Source: JAJPHI01 sp035541875 (GTDB taxonomy: Bacteria > Desulfobacterota > Binatia > Binatales > Binataceae). From it: DNA of 64,000 nt. The stretch spans positions 124,001 to 188,000 of the forward strand of contig DATKML010000009.1 of assembly GCA_035541875.1 (NCBI GenBank), read 5' to 3'. Shown one piece after another: positions 44,530 to 52,844 of the stretch. Below the pieces are notes generated by a model. That model was not told where the DNA came from. It made no database searches and saw nothing but the letters and a program-made list of their open reading frames with translations. The number at the start of each line of letters is the position of its first letter. Position 1 is the first letter of the stretch. The position numbers and the translations under genes were made by a program.

Positions 44530-45855
44530 GTGAACGTCACTACAGATCATCAACAGAGTCGAACGATTTTTGCTGAACGGCGCAAACGCTTCTTGGATGC
44601 GCTCAAAGGCGCAGTCGCGATTTTGCCGAGCGCGCCCGTGTCGCTCCGCTCCGGCGATGTGGAATACGTCTACCGGCAGGATAACGATTTCTACTATCTG
44701 ACGGGGTTCGCTGAGCCGGAATCGTTAGCGATTTTTGTGCCCGGCAGTGCCGACGAATTTATCCTGCTGGTGCGTCCGCGCGACAAGGAACGCGAGACCT
44801 GGACCGGCCGCCGCGCAGGAGTCGAAGGCGCGATGGCAGACTTCGGGGCCAACAAGGCTCACGTCATCGACGACCTCGATCGAGTTCTTCCTCATATCCT
44901 CGATAAAGCCGAGCGCGTCTATTTCCCGTTGGGCTTGAATCCGAAAGTTGAAGCCCGCGTTCTCGAAATGATGAAGGGTGCGGCGGCGATGCGCCCGCGG
45001 ACCGGATCGGGGCCGCACTCCTTGCTCGATCCCCGTGAGATCCTTCACGAGATGCGGCTCTTCAAGCGGCCCGAGGAACTCGCGACGATGCGCAATGCGA
45101 TCGCGATTTCAGCGCGTGCGCACGAAGAAGCGATGCGAAATTCGCGCGGCGGCATGAAAGAATGGGAGATCGAGGCGCTGGTCAATTTCACTTTCCGCAA
45201 GAATGGCGCGGAGGGGCCAAGCTATCCCTCGATCATCGCTTCGGGTCCGAACGCTGCAACGCTGCATTACATCAGCAATGATCGCGAGATGCGCGCCGGG
45301 GAGCTACTGCTCATCGACGCGGGATGTGAATACGACTTCTACGCCTCGGACGTGACGCGCACGTTTCCGATCGGCACCAGCTTTACGCCGCTTCAGCGCG
45401 ATCTCTATGAGATTGTTCTGGCGGCGCAGCTCAAGTCGATCGAAACAGTGAAGCCGGGAGTGAAATTCGACGATCCTCACGAAGCCGCTGTACGCGTATT
45501 GGTCGAGGGAATGTGCAATCTCGGCCTGATCAAGGAGTCGGTAGCGGAGACACTGGAGAAGGGCACTTATCGCCGCTACTACATGCACCGCACGAGCCAC
45601 TGGCTCGGGATGGATGTGCACGATGTGGGGCTCTATCGCGTCGGCGGGCAATCACGCACGCTCGAGCCGGGAATGATTCTTACAGCCGAGCCGGGAATTT
45701 ATATCGCGCCCGATGATGAGAGCGCACCGCCGGAATTTCGCGGCATTGGTATTCGTATCGAGGACGATGTGCTCGTCACACCCGAGGGCCACGAAGTGAT
45801 GACCGCGGCAGTGCCCAAAACCGTCGCGGAAGTAGAAGCCTTGACGAGGTCCTGA
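44530..45855 (+). CDS. pepP: Xaa-Pro aminopeptidase (aminopeptidase P)
   Basis: 441-residue M24B metallopeptidase. The N-terminal AMP_N domain (about 1-165) has YLTGFAEPESLAIF. The C-terminal pita-bread domain has dinuclear metal ligands: Asp in LLIDAGCEYDFYASDVTRTFP, His in MHRTSHWLGMDVHDVG, and Glu in ILTAEPGIYI and GIRIEDDVLVT. It removes N-terminal residues before proline. GTG 44530 with GGGAAG nine bases upstream is chosen; a TTG at 44488 would add 14 residues. Confidence 0.93.
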   Translation: MNVTTDHQQSRTIFAERRKRFLDALKGAVAILPSAPVSLRSGDVEYVYRQDNDFYYLTGFAEPESLAIFVPGSADEFILLVRPRDKERETWTGRRAGVEGAMADFGANKAHVIDDLDRVLPHILDKAERVYFPLGLNPKVEARVLEMMKGAAAMRPRTGSGPHSLLDPREILHEMRLFKRPEELATMRNAIAISARAHEEAMRNSRGGMKEWEIEALVNFTFRKNGAEGPSYPSIIASGPNAATLHYISNDREMRAGELLLIDAGCEYDFYASDVTRTFPIGTSFTPLQRDLYEIVLAAQLKSIETVKPGVKFDDPHEAAVRVLVEGMCNLGLIKESVAETLEKGTYRRYYMHRTSHWLGMDVHDVGLYRVGGQSRTLEPGMILTAEPGIYIAPDDESAPPEFRGIGIRIEDDVLVTPEGHEVMTAAVPKTVAEVEALTRS

Positions 45856-45875
45856 GATATGTTCAGAAGGTAACC

Positions 45876-45958
45876 GTCATTCTGAGCGTAGCGAAGAATC
45901 CCGGACTCAGCTCCGAAGATCAGGGATTCTTCGCATCGATGACTCGGCTCAGAATGAC
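45876..45958. repeat. REP-like imperfect palindrome between convergent genes
   Basis: Left arm GTCATTCTGAGCGTAGCGAAGAATC (45876-45900) and right arm starting GATTCTTCGC (45925) and ending CTCAGAATGAC (45948-45958) form a large imperfect hairpin; the right arm has 13 extra bases in the middle. This GTCATTCTGAGCG...GAAGAATC palindrome is a widespread intergenic repeat type in bacteria. Located between pepP and the convergent maoC gene, it may serve as a transcription terminator. Confidence 0.75.
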
Positions 45959-46003
45959 AAATGCGAAGAGCTTTTGGCGTTCGGTGAAAATTTTAAAACG
46001 AAT

Positions 46004-46867
46004 CTAGACCTCGATCGCGCTCGCCGATCCCACGATCGTCTTCGTCCCGTCGCTTTTCTCGCACCAGACTTCGACCTCGGCGCGGGTGTGCGCTCCCTCC
46101 GGATGACGTTCGATAATTCGCCCCTGTGCGCCGGTCAGTTCCTCGGCCCAGAGCACGTTCACTAGACGCACATCCATCCGACCGCCGACGAGGAAGCCCA
46201 GCCCGAAGCGCTTCGTCATCATCTCGGCGATAAGACATACGGACCACATCCCCTGCACAACGATCTCCGGGAAGCCGAGCTCGATCGCCGCGTCGCGATC
46301 GGTGTGATAGTTGAGTGACGGTCCCGAGAAGGCCATGCACATCGCCTGCGCGATCGTGCGCATCGGCGCTTCGATCTTCTCGCCGCCGCGTTCGCCAACC
46401 TTGAAACTGCGCGCCGATGATTTCTCGCGATCGCGATCGACCGCGTAGCCGCCGCGATTGTCCATCAGGAAGCTCTGATGGGTCCGGCTGCGCTGCATGA
46501 TCTGGCCGTCGGCGTTGATTAGCAGGCATTCGTTAACGACGTACTCACGATCGCGTTTGATATAGCGATCGACGATGACTGAGCGCGAGTGGAGTTGATC
46601 GCCCGGTCGAATCGGCGCGAAGCCCTGCCACTCCTGCCGCGCATGCAAGTTGCCGAAGATATTCGGGAGATACCAATCCTGGGTGCGGAAGACGGCGGAG
46701 TGCACGACCAAGGCAGGTGCGATCGCATTCGGACCGAGGTAGAGCGGGTTATGGTCGCCCGTTGCCGCGATATAGTTCTCGATTACGGTCGCGTCGATCG
46801 GAAAATCGAAACCGCCGTAATCGCGACCGACGTAGACTTCATTCAACTGATAAAGCTGGGTACTCAT
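46004..46867 (-). CDS. MaoC-like dehydratase / acyl-CoA hydratase
   Basis: 287-residue double hot-dog protein. The N-terminal hot-dog has a hydratase-like ATGDHNPLYLG motif (Asp/His pair, about residues 36-46). The C-terminal half has a second hot-dog with GFPEIVVQGMW. It may hydrate enoyl-CoA substrates in a catabolic pathway. Transcribed convergently with pepP. Confidence 0.88.
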   Translation of the reverse strand: MSTQLYQLNEVYVGRDYGGFDFPIDATVIENYIAATGDHNPLYLGPNAIAPALVVHSAVFRTQDWYLPNIFGNLHARQEWQGFAPIRPGDQLHSRSVIVDRYIKRDREYVVNECLLINADGQIMQRSRTHQSFLMDNRGGYAVDRDREKSSARSFKVGERGGEKIEAPMRTIAQAMCMAFSGPSLNYHTDRDAAIELGFPEIVVQGMWSVCLIAEMMTKRFGLGFLVGGRMDVRLVNVLWAEELTGAQGRIIERHPEGAHTRAEVEVWCEKSDGTKTIVGSASAIEV

Positions 46868-46915
46868 AGTTTCCTAATCTCGCTTGCCTCCGAATACCTC
46901 TCCTTGTCCAGGGAC

Positions 46916-47064
46916 AGGGGGGCGGCCGGGTCTGCGAGACGCGGCCGACATCGATCGCCGAACGCATCGCGCTCAGCGGGTGAGGGCATGATTCAATCGC
47001 TTCGCGTAGATCCTTCGACTCCGCATTGTTCTTAACCGCGCCTCGCGGACGCGGCCGCCCCCCT
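46916..47064. repeat. long imperfect inverted repeat between maoC and the thioesterase gene
   Basis: Two 29-base arms (46916-46944 and 47036-47064) match as reverse complements at 26 of 29 positions; the left arm begins AGGGGGGCGGCCGGGTCTGC. A TGTCC extension follows on both sides, interrupted by six extra bases on the left. The 91-bp interior has no gene. A G-rich tract with partial likeness lies at about 48240-48262. It could be a small non-autonomous element or a structured terminator. Confidence 0.65.
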
Positions 47065-47100
47065 GGACAGCTCCGCTCAGGAGACAGGAAGGGACGGGCA

Positions 47101-47499
47101 TCACTTGCCTTTGACCTTAGCGTCGAAACGCTGATCGAACTTCGCGCGATCGAGCACGGCCCGGCTGTGTGTCCCGTTGCCGATGGCTTCCTTTTCGTCG
47201 AAGGCGCGAACCACGAAATCGATACGCTTGCCTTCGCACGCCGTAACTTCCGCCTCGGCGCGCACCTTCCAGCCCTCAGGCGTCGCCGCCGTATGCGATA
47301 CGTTCACGACCGCGCCGACCGACATCTCACCCGGGTCGAGATAAGCCTTGAGCGCATCGATCGCCGCCAGTTCCATCGCGAGGCTCATCTTGGCCGTCGC
47401 GAGCACTTTGGGCAGCGTCGGTTCGATTGTTCCGGCGAGATCGGCATTCGCCACCGTGAATTCGTAGGTTCCCTTGGTGCCAACTGGTACGGGCCGCAT
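47101..47499 (-). CDS. thioesterase family protein (FlK-like hot-dog)
   Basis: 132-residue single hot-dog protein resembling fluoroacetyl-CoA thioesterase and related proteins. Segments: MRPVPVGTKGTYEF, KVLATAKMSLAMELAA, YLDPGEMSVGAVVNVSHTAATPEG and IGNGTHSRAVLD. It would hydrolyse an acyl-CoA. The frame opens at 47562, but ATG 47499 has AAGGAGGAAG before it. It lies 20 bp after the DsbA-like gene in the same direction and is probably co-transcribed. Confidence 0.88.
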   Translation of the reverse strand: MRPVPVGTKGTYEFTVANADLAGTIEPTLPKVLATAKMSLAMELAAIDALKAYLDPGEMSVGAVVNVSHTAATPEGWKVRAEAEVTACEGKRIDFVVRAFDEKEAIGNGTHSRAVLDRAKFDQRFDAKVKGK

Positions 47500-47519
47500 C
47501 GATGCTTCCTCCTTGATAT

Positions 47520-48128
47520 TCAGCGACGCAGTCCCATCGCGTCGAGTTTCTTGATTATCCATGGCATACGGTCGTTACCCCAGAAGGGCTCGCCAGCCAC
47601 GATTAGTGTCGGCACGCCGAAGACCTTGTCGCGTTCTCCCTGTTCGAGCGCTTCTGCCAGCGCATTTGGACCTTCCGTCGCAGCAAAGCGCCGGAACTCG
47701 TCCGCATCCATGCCCGATTCGGTCAGCACCGCTGCGAGCGCATCGATATTTTCGATATCGAGTTCGCGCTTGAAGAACCGCTCCCACACGCGCTGCGAGT
47801 ATTCGCGAAACTTGCCGTGCCGATCGGCGAAGATCCCGCTCATCAGGGCGAGGCGACTGTTGAAGAGCTTCTGCGGACCCCGAATAGTGATCCCGCGTTC
47901 ATTCGCGAACCGGCGCGCATCCGCATAGAGGTAGCGGACCTTGAACCAGTCGCGGTTCGACCGATGGTCCAGCGCGCCGCCGTACGCGTCGAAGTCAAAG
48001 ATGTGCGGATAGAAGACGATCTTCACGCGATGCGTCTTCTCGAGCTCCAGCGCCGGCTCGAAAGCCAGGAAGGTAAAAGGGCTCTTGTAGTCGTAATAGA
48101 ATTTGATTGTTTCGAGTGCTTCAGCCAT
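47520..48128 (-). CDS. DsbA family / 2-hydroxychromene-2-carboxylate isomerase-like protein
   Basis: 202-residue thioredoxin-fold protein of the HCCA isomerase / DsbA-like (kappa-GST) group. It has IKFYYDYKSPFTFLA at the N-terminus (serine in place of a CXXC) and VFGVPTLIVAGEPFWGNDRM near the C-terminus. Likely a glutathione- or CoA-dependent isomerase of aromatic degradation. The frame begins at 48182; the ATG at 48128 fits the family N-terminus. Confidence 0.88.
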   Translation of the reverse strand: MAEALETIKFYYDYKSPFTFLAFEPALELEKTHRVKIVFYPHIFDFDAYGGALDHRSNRDWFKVRYLYADARRFANERGITIRGPQKLFNSRLALMSGIFADRHGKFREYSQRVWERFFKRELDIENIDALAAVLTESGMDADEFRRFAATEGPNALAEALEQGERDKVFGVPTLIVAGEPFWGNDRMPWIIKKLDAMGLRR

Positions 48129-48323
48129 CGCGCTTATCTGGATACCGCATTTTCCTTCGCAGACAAAGTTGTAGGGACTCAACTCTCGGTCCCCTACAGG
48201 GAAAAGCAGGCCAGTACACCCGCGAGGCGTTCCCCTTCCGTTCAGGGAGGGGGACAGGGGGGAGGTCGTTCGGCCGCTATCGCCCCCATCGATTATTCGT
48301 TAGCCTTCGGCTCAGCCTCCACG

Positions 48324-49268
48324 ATGAAGCCTCGATCGCTCGATCCCAAACGCGCCACCACCCGGAAGCTCGCAACGCTGAGTCGCAAGGTCGACCGTCG
48401 GCAGTTCGACAAGCCTCTCGCGCCGGGGGCCTCGATCGGAGCCTTTCTCGATTCGCTACCCGACATGCTCGCGGCCGCCGACCTGCGCGACTTGGCGCGT
48501 AGGATAGCCGCCGCGCGCCGCGCCAAGCGAATGGTGCTGCTACAGATGGGGGCGCATCCATTGAAGGTTGGCCTCGGACCCCTCATCTGCTCGCTCATCG
48601 AGAACGGGATCATTACGGCGCTCGCGACCAACGGCGCGGCGATGATTCACGACTTCGAACTGGCGTACGCCGGGCGTACGTCTGAAGACGTCGGTGCAGG
48701 TCTGGCTGACGGCAGCTTCGGGATGGCCGAGGAGACCGGCTCGATTCTCAACGAGTTTGCACAAATAGCGTCGCGCGAGGGCTTAGGTTATGGCGAAGTC
48801 GTTGGTCGCGAAATTTTAAAGCGTAACTTTAGATTTAGTGCAGCGAGCATCTTCGCGGCTGCCCATCAAAAGGCGATTCCCGCGACGATCCACGTCGCGC
48901 TCGGCACCGATATCGTGCATATGCATCCGGCGGCTGACGGCGCAGCGATCGGCGCAGCGACGATGGCCGACTTCCATCGACTCGTTGCGACGGTAGGGGA
49001 TCTATCCCGCGGTGTAGTGATCAATCTTGGGTCGGCGGTCCTGATGCCCGAGGTCTTCATGAAGGCCCTCAATCTCGCGCGGAACCTAGGACGCAAGGTT
49101 GAGAAGTTTACCGCCGCCGACATGGATTTCATCCGGCACTATCGTCCCCGGATGAACGTGGTCGAGCGCCCCACTCAGGATGGCGGGCGTGGTATCATGC
49201 TGACCGGCCATCACGAGATCATGTTCCCGCTGCTGGTCGCCGCCGTTCGCGAGGAACTGAACCGATAA
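48324..49268 (+). CDS. deoxyhypusine synthase-like NAD-binding protein
   Basis: 314-residue protein with a deoxyhypusine-synthase/DHS-like NAD-binding fold. Segments: VLLQMGAHPLKVGLGPLICSLIENG, LATNGAAMIHDFELAY, HVALGTDIVHMHPAADGAAIG, VINLGSAVLMPEVFMKALNLARNLG and TGHHEIMFPLLVAA. Bacteria do not make hypusine, and the region around the catalytic Lys of true DHS is not recognisable, so the reaction is unknown. The long frame begins at 47817, but upstream residues overlap other genes; ATG 48324 is chosen. Confidence 0.8.
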   Translation: MKPRSLDPKRATTRKLATLSRKVDRRQFDKPLAPGASIGAFLDSLPDMLAAADLRDLARRIAAARRAKRMVLLQMGAHPLKVGLGPLICSLIENGIITALATNGAAMIHDFELAYAGRTSEDVGAGLADGSFGMAEETGSILNEFAQIASREGLGYGEVVGREILKRNFRFSAASIFAAAHQKAIPATIHVALGTDIVHMHPAADGAAIGAATMADFHRLVATVGDLSRGVVINLGSAVLMPEVFMKALNLARNLGRKVEKFTAADMDFIRHYRPRMNVVERPTQDGGRGIMLTGHHEIMFPLLVAAVREELNR

Positions 49269-49339
49269 AGAGCTGAAAATAACAGGCTCAGCGGAAAATC
49301 GCTGGAGTTTCGCGCGCAGGAAAGGCAAATCTAGATGCG

Positions 49340-49660
49340 ATGGCCTGGTACGTTCTGACTCGCTTAACCAGCGAAGCCGGTAATAGCGATGTGCGCACTG
49401 CGACGATTATGCTGAATTCAGACGCAGTGCAGCTCTTTCAGCGCGCCGCGACCTCGACCAAGATTTATATGCGCTCGGGCGCGCTCGATCAGATCGACGT
49501 GCTGGAAAGTATCGAAGAGATTCTCGAGCAGAGCGAAGTGGTCGAAGGGCATCACGGGAATGGCGATGGCGGCGCGGCCGGCTCCGGCAACGGCCGGATG
49601 GCATCCGAAGGTGACGGTCAGAGCGTCATAGCTTTGCCCGGACCCGAAGATTCCGACTGA
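49340..49660 (+). CDS. hypothetical protein
   Basis: 106-residue protein with no recognised family. Residues 1-75 are mixed alpha/beta with a DQIDVLESIEEILEQSEV helix; the rest is a Gly/Asn-rich flexible tail. AGGAAAGG lies about 12 bases before the ATG. It is 71 bp downstream of the deoxyhypusine synthase-like gene, probably in the same transcript. Confidence 0.6.
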   Translation: MAWYVLTRLTSEAGNSDVRTATIMLNSDAVQLFQRAATSTKIYMRSGALDQIDVLESIEEILEQSEVVEGHHGNGDGGAAGSGNGRMASEGDGQSVIALPGPEDSD

Positions 49661-49908
49661 GACGACCGAGCCGACGCTGAGGCTGGTTGCACTGTTTGCT
49701 GGCCCATCGACTGCTCACACCTATCGTTATATGCCAGTAGCTGTTTAGCTCACGCTTCGCCCAGCGTTGACGCGAAAAGCTAAGAGCTGACCAACTCTAT
49801 AACCCACTGATAATTTTAGCTAAGGTTGTAACCGAATTATTATGACAGCCCGGTCGGCGAATGCGATTTGCAGATAATCGCTAATGCCACCAAAAAGGAC
49901 ACCCGCTC

Positions 49909-51465
49909 ATGCAATCGCGAAGCTTTTTCCGTTTCTGGTTCATCCCGGCAATGTCCTTCGTCTTGTGGGTGCTTGCCGTAAGGAGTGCAACGGCCGGAGA
50001 TTACGACCCATGTGAAAACTCAGGTGGTCCGACCGCTTTGATGTACGAGATCGTTTTTAACAGCTTCTACAGCCTCAATTCGGATTGCTATAGATCACGG
50101 ACAGCAACCCATCCGATAGTTTCAATACTTTCCAGCCCTCAATCGCTGGGGCCTACCATGGCGCTCAAGGCCAAGACGCAAGTACCGGCAGCTGGGGATG
50201 TCTTGATAATCGGTGGACACGGCAAGACCACAACTGCAATTGAGTTCTACGATCCCAACAACAAGAGTTTTGCCCTGACTGGATTGACGGGCGGGCCCGC
50301 GGCAGCGCCTTCGGTGGAGCTAACCAAAGATGGATCGATCCTGAGTATGGGTGGACTCTATCTGGCAAAACCGCAGGCTGGTCAACTTCCGGCAAATCAG
50401 GCAAAGCATTATATGGTTTTCAGCCCTTCCACCTCGGCTCAACTCTACAATTTCAAAGGGGGCACCGCTGCTGCGACTGCAGGCAATGCTCTAAACATAG
50501 CCCGAGCCGGTTACACTACAACTTTGATCGCGGGTTCCGGCACAGCGCTCGACGGTCAGGTTCTGATTGCAGGCGGTTTCGACATAACAACTGGCAAGCC
50601 CGTCAATACGGCCGAAATCTACGATCCGACTACGCAGACTTTCACGCTTCTCGCCAACTCGATGACTGATCATCGCGCGCTGCATACTGCGACACTGCTC
50701 AGCAATGGTTCTGTGCTGATCGCCGGAGGTATCGACCGCGTGGCCGAGGTACTCTTTGGTCTGGCCGCGAGTGCGGTTTCGACCAATACCGCCGAAATCT
50801 TTAGTCCGGCCACACAGACCTTCACCGCGCTGACCTCAACGCTGCCGCAAGGCGTCGCCGCTCATACCGCTACCGTCTTACAGGACAACAAGATTCTCTT
50901 TACGGGTGGGTTCAATATAACGCCTGATCCGTTTGCCCCTTTTGGTGTTACCGTCAACGCGGCGGCGATCTACGACCCTGGTACGCAAACCTTCACTACC
51001 ACAGGCAACCTTACGGACGACCGCATGCTGCATACTGCAACCCTCCTCCCAAGCGGGCAAGTGTTGATAACGGGTGGTCTCACGACAACAGTTTCGTGGA
51101 CCATCGACGTTGCTACGAGTATCGCTAGTATCCAGTCTTCGGGTAGTGCCCCGCGCAATACGGCAGAACTCTACGATCCGAACAGCGGAACTTTCACCTG
51201 CGTGAAAGGCTCGAAGGCGGGACCGCCGCAGGTTTGCCTGCCGAGCATGACGCAGGCACGCGCCGGACACTCCGCGACGCTCTTCAGCTCGGGTCCGTTG
51301 GTGGGCCAAGTGCTCATCGCGGGCGGATGGAGCAAAAGCAAGATCGAATCGAGCGCCGAGCTTTATAACCCGGCAGCCACTAAGACCTCGACCAACGGCG
51401 GCTTTACCAAGACCGGCAGCATGAAGACCGGGCATACGCTGCACAGCGCGATCCTTTTGCAGTAG
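49909..51465 (+). CDS. kelch-repeat secreted protein
   Basis: 518-residue exported protein with a signal peptide (about residues 1-29, ending SATAG) and about six kelch-like blades, each with a VLIAGG or VLITGG core followed by AEIYDP...TFT. It ends FTKTGSMKTGHTLHSAILLQ, closely matching the end of the kelch lipoprotein at 20455. The N-terminal region has several cysteines. The frame is intact here, in contrast to the paralogue at 16935. Confidence 0.9.
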   Translation: MQSRSFFRFWFIPAMSFVLWVLAVRSATAGDYDPCENSGGPTALMYEIVFNSFYSLNSDCYRSRTATHPIVSILSSPQSLGPTMALKAKTQVPAAGDVLIIGGHGKTTTAIEFYDPNNKSFALTGLTGGPAAAPSVELTKDGSILSMGGLYLAKPQAGQLPANQAKHYMVFSPSTSAQLYNFKGGTAAATAGNALNIARAGYTTTLIAGSGTALDGQVLIAGGFDITTGKPVNTAEIYDPTTQTFTLLANSMTDHRALHTATLLSNGSVLIAGGIDRVAEVLFGLAASAVSTNTAEIFSPATQTFTALTSTLPQGVAAHTATVLQDNKILFTGGFNITPDPFAPFGVTVNAAAIYDPGTQTFTTTGNLTDDRMLHTATLLPSGQVLITGGLTTTVSWTIDVATSIASIQSSGSAPRNTAELYDPNSGTFTCVKGSKAGPPQVCLPSMTQARAGHSATLFSSGPLVGQVLIAGGWSKSKIESSAELYNPAATKTSTNGGFTKTGSMKTGHTLHSAILLQ

Positions 51466-51532
51466 AGAGCCGGTTCGCGCCTGCTTGCATCGCAATCCGC
51501 GGCTGCGGCATTGTGGCCGCGAGGTTTGAGCG

Positions 51533-52003
51533 GTGGCGCGTCCATCCTGGGATCAATATTTCATGACGATCACGCGGCAGGTGGCCGAGCGGTCTACCTG
51601 CCTGCGTGCGAAAGTCGGGGCAGTGATCGTGCGCGATCGCAGTATCCTGGCGACCGGCTATAACGGTGCGCCCGCGGGATTGCCGCACTGTCTCGATTCG
51701 GGATGCCTCATCTACGAATCGCGCACCCCCGATGGGGACCTCGAACAGAACTGCTTCCGCACGATTCACGCCGAGATCAACGCGATCACGCAGGCGGCGC
51801 GCAACGGCGTCGCGATTCGCGACGCGGATATCTATGTCACTCACACCCCCTGTATCCATTGCCTCAAGGTGCTGATAAACACGGGCGTCAGCCGCGTCTA
51901 TTACGAGAAGCCCTACAAGATGAATACGGTAGATTACCTGCGGCAACATTCGCATATCCAATTGATTCAGGTGACGCCGGAGCCGAGCGATGCCGCCGAC
52001 TGA
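51533..52003 (+). CDS. deoxycytidylate (dCMP) deaminase family protein
   Basis: 156-residue zinc deaminase. The zinc site is His79-Ala-Glu81 (HAEINA) with Cys107/Cys110 in TPCIHC. The substrate pocket segment TGYNGAPAGLPHC and the CLIYESRTPDGD insert match dCMP deaminases of the ComEB type. It supplies dUMP for thymidylate. Start is GTG 51533. It overlaps the HIT gene by 14 bases. Confidence 0.9.
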   Translation: MARPSWDQYFMTITRQVAERSTCLRAKVGAVIVRDRSILATGYNGAPAGLPHCLDSGCLIYESRTPDGDLEQNCFRTIHAEINAITQAARNGVAIRDADIYVTHTPCIHCLKVLINTGVSRVYYEKPYKMNTVDYLRQHSHIQLIQVTPEPSDAAD

Positions 52004-52478
52004 GAACACCCCACGCCCATGTGGTATCTGCGCGATGATTGATCAAATCAGGCGCGGCGAGTTCCCCGATTTGGTCGCTGAGTTGCCGCGTAGCTGGGTA
52101 ATCCTTGGCGATGCGCAATTCTATCGCGGTTACTGCGTTATCCTGGCGAAACGCCACGCCACCGAACCCCATCTGATGCCCCGCGGCGAGGCGCATGAAC
52201 TGCTCGACGAGATGATGGGAATGGGGCGCGCTATCAGCAGCGTGCTCGCACCGCTCAAGCTCAATTACGAATGCCTCGGCAATCAGGAACCGCATGTCCA
52301 TTGGCATATCTTTCCGCGCTACGAGGACGATCCGATGCGGCTGCAGCCGGTGTGGCTGCGTGCCGAAAACGAGCGGAAGGTCGCTCTGGAAGAATCGGCG
52401 CGGTTGAAGCTGATCGATGATTTACGCAGCGCGATGGCGAAAGTTCTGCCCGCCGCGCGCTGGCCGCATCGCAACTGA
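51990..52478 (+). CDS. HIT family hydrolase
   Basis: 162-residue histidine-triad protein with the catalytic HVHWH motif (residues 102-106) in EPHVHWHIFPRYEDDP, and CGICAMI near the N-terminus. It may hydrolyse dinucleoside polyphosphates or nucleotide conjugates. Translationally linked to dCMP deaminase (overlap) and followed 10 bp later by a cytochrome gene. Confidence 0.9.
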   Translation: MPPTENTPRPCGICAMIDQIRRGEFPDLVAELPRSWVILGDAQFYRGYCVILAKRHATEPHLMPRGEAHELLDEMMGMGRAISSVLAPLKLNYECLGNQEPHVHWHIFPRYEDDPMRLQPVWLRAENERKVALEESARLKLIDDLRSAMAKVLPAARWPHRN

Positions 52479-52488
52479 CGCCATCTCC

Positions 52489-52773
52489 GTGCCTCGTTCA
52501 AAACTGCTCTTGCTCCTCTTTTTGTTGAGCGCCACCTCAGCCGGGTGCACCAAACGGGCGCTGCCCGAAGCCGGAACTCCTGCCGCGCAACTATATGCCG
52601 AGCGATGCGGCGCGTGTCATCAGGCCTGGGACCCGCGATCTATGACCGCGGAGATGTGGCGTATCCAGGTCGACGCGATGATGCCGAAACTCGCCGCCGC
52701 AGGTACGGCGCTCAGCGAAGAGGACAAGGCGACGATCGTGGCCTACCTCAAGCGCAACGCCGGCCATCTTTAG
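52489..52773 (+). CDS. small c-type cytochrome lipoprotein
   Basis: 94-residue exported haem protein with a hydrophobic signal (residues 5-17), a lipobox Cys20 (TSAGC), and one haem motif CGACH (40-44). A Met in the MMPK segment is the likely second ligand. A mono-haem cytochrome anchored at the membrane. GTG 52489 is chosen; the longer frame from 52417 lies inside the HIT gene. Confidence 0.82.
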   Translation: MPRSKLLLLLFLLSATSAGCTKRALPEAGTPAAQLYAERCGACHQAWDPRSMTAEMWRIQVDAMMPKLAAAGTALSEEDKATIVAYLKRNAGHL

Positions 52774-52844
52774 CAACCGCCGATGTTGCGGTCCCTCGGG
52801 CCTTTTGTGTTAGGTATGGGCGCAGATTTCCACGGAGGAAGCGC

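Noticed and set aside
48230..48265. G-rich tract resembling the left arm of the inverted repeat at 46916
   Set aside because: Only a short G-rich likeness; no second arm found, so not counted as another copy.
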